This document shows positions 5,541 through 10,252 of a stretch of DNA of 10,252 nucleotides, piece after piece (the stretch's first letter is position 1; the number at the start of each line of letters is the position of its first letter). The DNA lies in contig JBOHUC010000056.1 in NCBI GenBank assembly GCA_050733935.1, forward strand, positions 1-10,252. The letters run 5' to 3'. Below the pieces are notes generated by a model, which was not told the origin of the DNA, did no database searches, and saw only the letters and a list, made by a program, of their open reading frames with translations. The position numbers were made by a program, and so were the translations under genes. This DNA is from JBOHUC01 sp050733935. GTDB lineage: Bacteria > Eisenbacteria > RBG-16-71-46 > DASYSL01.

Positions 5541-7364
5541 ATGCTTCGACTTGCGTCCCGTCTCTTCGTTCTGGCTTCGATCGGCTTTGGCTTTGCGGGC
5601 AGCGCTCTGCCGGCATCGGCAGCGGTTCCCGCGCGGCCCCAGGGCTCGCCGAAGCTCCTCTCCGGCACTCCGTCCGCAACGGCGGCTAGGGTGCCTGCGC
5701 GCGAAGTCCTCGCGATCGTGGATCAGTCCGCCGTGCGGACGGTGGCCGGGCTCGCGCCCCAGGGGACGGGAGCCCGGGGACGGACGATCGAGCTCCTCGA
5801 GATGCGCGATCCCGGGATCGCGTCCGCCCTCGCGCAGGTCGGCGTCGACCGGATCACGGCTCTCGGCCCCGCGAGCCGCACGCGCCAGGCGACCGGACAG
5901 GCGTTCGTTCGACTCACGAGCGCGCGCCCCGACTTCGATGCCGGTCGCGCCGCAGCCGTCCTCCGCGCCACGGCCGGTGTGCGCGCCGCGACGCCGAACA
6001 CGTCGCTGCGCCTGTTCTCGACCGTGCCGAACGACTCGTTCGCGATCTACCAGTGGCACCTCGATCTCGGCTTTCCGCCGGCAATCTCGATGACCGAAGC
6101 CTGGGACATCACCCACGGAAGCCCTTCGACGGTGATCGCGATCATGGACAACAGCGTCGACACGAGCCATCCGGACCTCGTCTCGAAGATCTGGACGAAC
6201 CCCGGCGAGACTCCGGCCAACTCGATCGACGACGACGGGAACGGATTCGTGGACGACGTAAACGGCTGGGACTTCGGCGACGAGGACAACGACCCGAAGC
6301 CCCATCCGATCCTCGACGAGATCGGAATCGACGTCGCGTTCCACGGCACGTTCTGTGCGGGCCTTGCGGGTGCGGCCACGAACAACCTGATCGGCATCGC
6401 CGGAACCGGCTGGGACTGCACGATCATGCCGCTCAAGATCGCGAGCACGGCTGGGACGATGCTGGTCTCGGACGCGAGCGAGGCGTTCTTCTACGCGGCC
6501 GACAATGGCGCGGACGTGCTCTCGATGAGCTTCGGCGCCCCGCCCGACTCGGGCCTCGGCGACTTCTTCCAGGCGCTCGTCGACATGGCGGTCGGCGCCG
6601 ACGTCGCGTGCGTGGCGGCCGCCGGGAACGACGGCTTGAGTTCACCGGTCGTGCCCGCCTCGAACACCGGAGTCCTCTCGGTCGGAGCGTCGGACGAGAC
6701 GAACGCGCGTGCGTTCTTTTCGAACTACGGTCCGTGGGTCAAGGTCGCGGCCCCCGGCACGATCATCTTTTCGAGCATCCAGCAGAACTACGAGTTCGAC
6801 GTGGTGACCGCGATTATCTACGCGTTCTTCTTCGGCTGGGACGAAGTGAACCCGTACATGCTCGCAGACGGTACGTCCATGGCGTGTCCGATCACGGCGG
6901 GCGTCGTCGGGCTCGTGCGGTCGCACTATCCGTGGATGACCGCGTCGCAGGCGATCCAGCGCGTGATCGACACGGGTGACGACGTGGTCTACGACCAGCC
7001 GATCGGTAGGAAGGTGAACGCGTTTCGTGCAGTGAGCGATCCGATCGTCGGCGTGGGCGACCTCCCCGACGGCGCGGCCGGATCCACGGGAGTCGCGTTC
7101 CTCCCCTCCCAGCCCATGCCGTTCCGGACGTCGACCACGATCCGGTTCGTGCTTCCGCATGCCGCGACGGCCCGGGTTTCCGTGTACGATTCCCGGGGCG
7201 GGCTCGTGCGCGAGCTCGCGGGCGAGGAGCTGCCCGCGGGCGCTCACTCGATCGCCTGGGACGGACGGGATGCGTCCGGCGGCCCGGTCGGAGCCGGCGT
7301 GTACTTCCTCTTCCTCTCGACCCCTGGAGCCACCGCGCGGGAGCGCATCGTCCGGCTGCCGTAG
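5541..7364 (+). CDS. Secreted subtilisin-family (S8) serine protease with FlgD-like/T9SS-type C-terminal domain
   Basis: 607 residues. It has a signal peptide (1-28, cleavage near ASA-AV), then a prodomain-like region (about 52-160) with 'GQAFVRLTSARPDF', as in inhibitor I9/fervidolysin-type pro-regions. The S8 catalytic domain covers about 195-500: Asp203 in IAIMDNSVDTSHPDL, His268 in FHGTFCAGLAGA, oxyanion Asn363 in AAGNDG, and Ser446 in DGTSMACP. A probable calcium-binding loop, DDDGNGFVDDVNGWDF, sits at 230-245. Residues about 522-607 form a FlgD-like Ig domain with the PMPFRTSTTIRF opening and GVYFLFL closing strand, the kind used for type IX secretion or surface attachment in FCB bacteria. 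All catalytic residues are present, so it should be an active exported endopeptidase; the substrate is unknown. ATG 5541 follows GGAGG with 5 nt spacing. Four cysteines (272, 293, 357, 449) all fall in the catalytic domain. The glycosyltransferase gene follows after 29 nt. Confidence 0.94.
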   Translation: MLRLASRLFVLASIGFGFAGSALPASAAVPARPQGSPKLLSGTPSATAARVPAREVLAIVDQSAVRTVAGLAPQGTGARGRTIELLEMRDPGIASALAQVGVDRITALGPASRTRQATGQAFVRLTSARPDFDAGRAAAVLRATAGVRAATPNTSLRLFSTVPNDSFAIYQWHLDLGFPPAISMTEAWDITHGSPSTVIAIMDNSVDTSHPDLVSKIWTNPGETPANSIDDDGNGFVDDVNGWDFGDEDNDPKPHPILDEIGIDVAFHGTFCAGLAGAATNNLIGIAGTGWDCTIMPLKIASTAGTMLVSDASEAFFYAADNGADVLSMSFGAPPDSGLGDFFQALVDMAVGADVACVAAAGNDGLSSPVVPASNTGVLSVGASDETNARAFFSNYGPWVKVAAPGTIIFSSIQQNYEFDVVTAIIYAFFFGWDEVNPYMLADGTSMACPITAGVVGLVRSHYPWMTASQAIQRVIDTGDDVVYDQPIGRKVNAFRAVSDPIVGVGDLPDGAAGSTGVAFLPSQPMPFRTSTTIRFVLPHAATARVSVYDSRGGLVRELAGEELPAGAHSIAWDGRDASGGPVGAGVYFLFLSTPGATARERIVRLP

Positions 7365-7382
7365 GCTCCGTCTAGCCCGAAC

Positions 7383-7387
7383 GGAGG
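7383..7387 (+). promoter_or_regulatory. Shine-Dalgarno that decides the glycosyltransferase start
   Basis: GGAGG, 6 nt before a CTG at 7394. The coding frame is open from 7376 and contains no ATG, GTG or TTG until a TTG at 7745, which lies deep inside the conserved domain. This site is therefore the best marker for where translation begins. Confidence 0.65.
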
Positions 7388-7393
7388 TCTCGA

Positions 7394-9628
7394 CTGGTCC
7401 GGAAATCCAGGAAGGATTCGAGGTCCGCGGCCCGCCCGAAGGTCCAGCGATCCGTCTCCCCGACGCGGGACGCTCGTCCCGCGCCCGGGGGACCGAACGG
7501 GATCGCGTTCCTCACGCTCGGTCTCTTCACGGTCGCGCTCTTCCTCACCGTCTTCCTCTTCCACCGCACACCGGGCTACGGCGTCGAGACCGACCTCTTC
7601 GGCGATGCGTTCCCCGCCGCGCGCGGCCTCCTCGAGGGCGCGCCTCGCGCCGCGCACTACGAGTTCAAGGGCCCGGGCTACCCGCTGCTCCTTTCGGGCG
7701 CCACGCTGCTCGCGCTCGGGGACGCGTGGATCGGCGCGCGACTCTTGAACGTCGTCGCCGCGGTCGTGGGTGCCGGATTCGCGTTCCTCCTCTTCCGGCG
7801 GTCTCTGGGGCTCGGGGCTGCTCGGTTCCTCCTGCTTGCGCTCTGCCTGAACCCCTTGTACTGGCGGACGGCGGTCGAAGCCGGCACCGACATGCCGGCG
7901 TTCGCCCTTTCGATCGCTGCGACCTACTTCGCGCTCGAGTCTACGGGGGCTCGTGGTGCGCTCGCCGCGGGGGCGCTCGCGGGATTCGCGATCCTCTGCC
8001 GGTACAACGCGGCGTTCCTCGTCCCGGCGGGTCTCGTCGCGGTCTTCTTCGCGGCGGCCGATCCGCGCCAGCGCACACGGCGCCTGCTCGCGTATGCCGC
8101 AGGTGTCGTGGCCGTCGTCGGCCCGTGGCTCGTGGTCAATCAGCGCCTCACGGGCTCGGCCTTCACGAATCGCAACTACGCGAACCTGGCCTACGAGCTC
8201 TACGGAAAAGGCATGGGCTGGGACGTCTTCTGGGCGGACGTGGCGCCGCGTTTCTCCTCGTTCGTGGAGGTGTTGCGCTACGACCCGGTGGGAGCGCTAC
8301 GGCACTGGATCCGGAACCTGGCCACGCGGTGGCTGTCCGATATCCGCGAGCTCGTTCCCGTCTGGCTCGGAGTCGCCGCCGTTCTGGGCGCGATCACCGG
8401 CGCCGTGGGGCGCGCGCGGGACGTGCGCAGCGTGGGGCCGCTCCTCCTCCACTTCGTTCTCTGCTACGCGACGCTCGCGCTCGTCTTCTACACGCCGCGG
8501 TTCTTTCTCTATCTGGTGCCGTTCTACCTCGCCGCGGCCGCACTCGCGTTCTTCCCGAAAGCGTCGTGGGCGAAACGGTTCCGTCCGATCCTCGTCGGGG
8601 CGGCCGCGCTCGCCCTCGTGGGCTCGGGCATCGCAACCGTCTTCGCCATGCGATCGCTCCTCGCGGACGCGCCGTACGAGATCCGGGTCGCCGGTCGCAA
8701 GCTCCATCCGCTCGCGCGTCCCGGGGATCGCCTCCTCGCGCGCAAGCCACAGGTCGCGTGGTTCGCCGGAATGGAGTTCGTGCCGCTTCCGAACGTCGAA
8801 ACGACGCGCGAGCTCCTCGCGGAATCCCGCCGGCTCGGCGCGCAGTATCTCTTCCTCTCCGGGATCGAAGCCTCGCTCAGGCCCCAGTTCTCGCTCTTGA
8901 ACGAAGCGGAGGTCGCCCTTCCGGGCTTCGAGCGCCTGGGGCACGAAGCCATGGACCCGCTGCACTTCTACACCATCTACCGGATCTCCGCCGACACGAC
9001 GGGCGATGCCGGGTTCTCCGACTCCCTGCTCGCGGCTCTCCGGAGCATGGCACAGCGGCATTCCGGGTCCGCGGACCTCCAGACCTACGTGGGGGCGATG
9101 CTGATCGACGAACGCAAGTACGACGAAGCGCTCGTCTGTCTCGAGCGGGCGATCGCGCTCGCTCCGTCCGCCGTTCAGCCCGTGGGCTTTCGCGCGCTCG
9201 CGCGGGTCGAGCTCGGTCAGCTCGACGGCGCAGCCGCCGATTGCGAGTGGGTGATCGCGCGCATGTCGCGGCCTTCAGCACCGTTTCATCTGCTGCTCGG
9301 AACGGTGCGCGCGCGCCAGGACCGGCTCGAGGAGGCGGAGCGGGCGTTCGCGAACGCCGCCACGATCGAGCCCGCGAATCCGGCGGCACAGTTCGACCTC
9401 GGGCTCGCTCGACTCGCACGCGGGGACGAGGCCGGGGCGACCGAGCCGCTCGATCGGGCGGTGCTGCTGCTCCCGGAGCTCGGGCCCGTCCGCGGCGCGG
9501 CGTTGGCGCTGTCCCGAAGCGGCAAGCGCGACCGCGACCGTCTCCTCGTATCGCTGATCGATCTCGTGCGGCGAACGGGAGGCGGATCGGGCAAGATCGC
9601 GTCGCTGGCGGACTCGCTCGCGCACTAA
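7394..9628 (+). CDS. GT-C-type membrane glycosyltransferase (PMT_2/ArnT-like) with C-terminal TPR repeats; CTG start proposed
   Basis: 744 residues from the proposed CTG. An Arg/Ser/Pro-rich cytoplasmic tail (1-36) precedes helix 1 (about 37-57). The first outer loop carries YGVETDLFGDAFPAARGLL, where acidic residues E65/D67 sit at the place of the catalytic Asp/Glu of dolichyl- or polyprenyl-phosphate-sugar transferases. FKGPGYPLLL (91-100) and a run of helices to about residue 420 match the PMT_2 fold. A soluble region follows, ending in roughly three to four TPR units (about 561-594, 597-628, 632-662, 665-695) with DERKYDEALVCLERAIALAP as the clearest. It probably moves a sugar from a lipid carrier to a protein or glycan on the outer face of the inner membrane; the acceptor is unknown. 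It is likely cotranscribed with the protease. The first in-frame ordinary start (TTG 7745) would remove helix 1 and the acidic loop. Confidence 0.88.
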   Translation: MVRKSRKDSRSAARPKVQRSVSPTRDARPAPGGPNGIAFLTLGLFTVALFLTVFLFHRTPGYGVETDLFGDAFPAARGLLEGAPRAAHYEFKGPGYPLLLSGATLLALGDAWIGARLLNVVAAVVGAGFAFLLFRRSLGLGAARFLLLALCLNPLYWRTAVEAGTDMPAFALSIAATYFALESTGARGALAAGALAGFAILCRYNAAFLVPAGLVAVFFAAADPRQRTRRLLAYAAGVVAVVGPWLVVNQRLTGSAFTNRNYANLAYELYGKGMGWDVFWADVAPRFSSFVEVLRYDPVGALRHWIRNLATRWLSDIRELVPVWLGVAAVLGAITGAVGRARDVRSVGPLLLHFVLCYATLALVFYTPRFFLYLVPFYLAAAALAFFPKASWAKRFRPILVGAAALALVGSGIATVFAMRSLLADAPYEIRVAGRKLHPLARPGDRLLARKPQVAWFAGMEFVPLPNVETTRELLAESRRLGAQYLFLSGIEASLRPQFSLLNEAEVALPGFERLGHEAMDPLHFYTIYRISADTTGDAGFSDSLLAALRSMAQRHSGSADLQTYVGAMLIDERKYDEALVCLERAIALAPSAVQPVGFRALARVELGQLDGAAADCEWVIARMSRPSAPFHLLLGTVRARQDRLEEAERAFANAATIEPANPAAQFDLGLARLARGDEAGATEPLDRAVLLLPELGPVRGAALALSRSGKRDRDRLLVSLIDLVRRTGGGSGKIASLADSLAH

Positions 9629-9655
9629 ACAAAACCCCGGGATCGGAAACCCGGG
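9627..9655 (-). terminator. Intrinsic terminator of the tRNA-Glu transcript
   Basis: On the minus strand: CCCGGG (9655-9650), an 8-nt loop, CCCGGG (9641-9636), then G and TTTTGTTT. It lies 16 nt past the CCA end of the tRNA. Its T-rich tail overlaps the TAA stop of the convergent glycosyltransferase gene. On the plus strand there is no T run, so it mainly serves the tRNA. Confidence 0.7.
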
Positions 9656-9670
9656 CCCGGGGGTGAAAGC

Positions 9671-9745
9671 TGGTAGCGGTACGGGGATTCGAACCCCGGT
9701 CTGATGGCTGAGAACCACCTGTCCTGACCCCTAGACGATACCGCC
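9671..9745 (-). tRNA. tRNA-Glu (anticodon CTC)
   Basis: 75 nt including encoded CCA (9673-9671). The acceptor stem GGCGGTA/TACCGCT closes with a G1-U72 wobble, and the discriminator is A. D arm: GTCT and GGAC around AGGGGTCA. Anticodon stem GGTGG/CCATC with loop TTCTCAG gives anticodon CTC, reading GAG. Variable loop AGAC; T arm CGGGG-TTCGAAT-CCCCG. All stems pair. The D-arm pattern TCGTCTAG..GGAC is typical of bacterial tRNA-Glu. Confidence 0.97.
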
Positions 9746-9769
9746 ACGGAAAGGGGCAACTCGATCGGG

Positions 9770-9797
9770 ATTATACGGATACGGGTCGGATCGTCAA
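9770..9797 (-). promoter_or_regulatory. Near-consensus sigma70 promoter of tRNA-Glu
   Basis: On the minus strand: TTGACG (9797-9792), a 16-bp spacer, then TATAAT (9775-9770). The start point would be near 9763, giving an approximately 18-nt 5' leader for RNase P to remove. This is the closest match to consensus in the window, as expected for a stable-RNA gene. Confidence 0.82.
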
Positions 9798-9819
9798 CCC
9801 GGTCGCGCGCCGGGCCGCG

Positions 9820-10252
9820 TCACTTCGCGGGCGCGAAACGATAGGCCTCCCCGGAGCCGCTCAGGACGTAGAGCTCCCCGTTTCCATCCACTCCGAACGA
9901 GGTCACCTGGCTCGTCTTGGCCCCCGTCCATTCCCTGAGGTCGGTCGCCCGCCCGTTCGACACGCGGAAGCTCCGGATCCAGCCCGAGCAGTAGTCGGAG
10001 AAGAAGTAGTGACCCACGAGCTCGGGAACCGCCCGGCCGCGATACACGTAGCCACCCGTGATCGAGCAGCCGTCGCGATGCGAGTACTCGACGAGCGGAA
10101 GGACGAGTCCCTCCCGGCTTCGCCCCTGCACCCGCAGGTCATGGCGGCCCTCGAGGATGTTCCATCCGAAGTTGAGCCCGGCCGAATCGGCGGCGACCGC
10201 GTTCACCTCCTCCCATCGATCCTGGCCCACGTCCGCGATGTAGAGGAGTCCC
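9820..10252 (-). CDS. PQQ-type glucose/sorbosone dehydrogenase-like protein, C-terminal part (5' end outside window)
   Basis: 143 C-terminal residues of a six-bladed beta-propeller of the GSDH family (soluble quinoprotein glucose dehydrogenase, Asd/YliI, HIPL proteins), which oxidise aldose sugars with pyrroloquinoline quinone in the periplasm. Visible family signatures in order: LLYIADVGQDRWEEVNAV, GLNFGWNILEGRHDL, PLVEYSHRDGCSITGGYVYRG, ELVGHYFFSDYCSGWIRSF, and the closing blade TSFGVDGNGELYVLSGSGEAYRF. The reading frame continues through the right edge, so the true start, signal peptide and catalytic His are not visible; a GTG at 10230 is internal. Two cysteines (in RDGCS and DYCSG) are in positions often seen in this group. 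The stop lies 23 bp before the -35 box of the tRNA promoter. Actual PQQ use is inferred from family only. Confidence 0.88.
   Translation of the reverse strand, partial: GLLYIADVGQDRWEEVNAVAADSAGLNFGWNILEGRHDLRVQGRSREGLVLPLVEYSHRDGCSITGGYVYRGRAVPELVGHYFFSDYCSGWIRSFRVSNGRATDLREWTGAKTSQVTSFGVDGNGELYVLSGSGEAYRFAPAK

Noticed and set aside
7159..9666. 835-codon plus-strand open frame over the glycosyltransferase
   Set aside because: Arg/Ala/Gly-rich shadow that also overlaps the end of the protease; the GT-C and TPR motifs are in the other frame.
10058..10243. Short plus-strand open frame at the right edge
   Set aside because: It lies antisense to well-conserved GSDH-family coding sequence.

Overview
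This window comes from a GC-rich bacterium (roughly two-thirds G+C by eye, with G/C-ending codons). The best lineage clue is the subtilisin-like protease at 5541-7364. It ends in a FlgD-like/type-IX-sorting-like domain with the 'P-M-P-F-x-x-S-T-T-I-R-F' pattern and a terminal 'G-x-G-V-Y-F' strand, as is common in the FCB superphylum and related candidate phyla such as Eisenbacteria. Placement below that level is inference; no rRNA or marker gene is present.

Layout. (1) 1-127: left end of an IS3-family insertion sequence (28-bp terminal repeat and the first 25 codons of orfA, minus strand), running off the window. (2) 128-337: about 210 bp in which I see no gene. (3) 338-832 (minus), a small unrecognised protein with a basic low-complexity tail, is divergent from 881-1396 (plus), an ADP-ribose-pyrophosphatase-type Nudix hydrolase that appears to be transcribed leaderless. 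(4) 1582-2094 (plus), a small secreted protein of unknown function, converges on 2117-3445 (minus), an EntS-like MFS exporter. A perfect 13-bp hairpin separates the exporter from 3510-4226 (minus), a secreted NTF2/SnoaL-like protein. (5) 4426-5334 (minus): a probable tail-anchored protein with a YbjQ-like N-terminal domain and a linker made of 18-bp tandem repeats. (6) 5541-7364 (plus): secreted S8 protease. It is followed 29 nt later by 7394-9628 (plus), a GT-C-type membrane glycosyltransferase with C-terminal TPRs, whose best start is CTG. (7) 9671-9745 (minus): tRNA-Glu(CTC) with a near-consensus promoter and an intrinsic terminator. (8) 9820-10252 (minus): C-terminal part of a PQQ-type glucose/sorbosone dehydrogenase-like protein that enters from beyond the right edge.

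How the genes relate: most are single transcription units on alternating strands. The only likely operon is protease plus glycosyltransferase (same strand, short gap, strong SD between them). Several products are exported or envelope-associated (secreted 170-aa protein, NTF2-like protein, tail-anchored protein, protease, membrane glycosyltransferase), but nothing in the sequence ties them into one pathway. No stretch longer than about 300 bases lacks a gene. I see no defence system, CRISPR array, phage module or biosynthetic cluster. The more unusual signals are the CTG start, the leaderless Nudix promoter, the repeat-built linker in the tail-anchored protein, and the hairpin abutting the MFS start.
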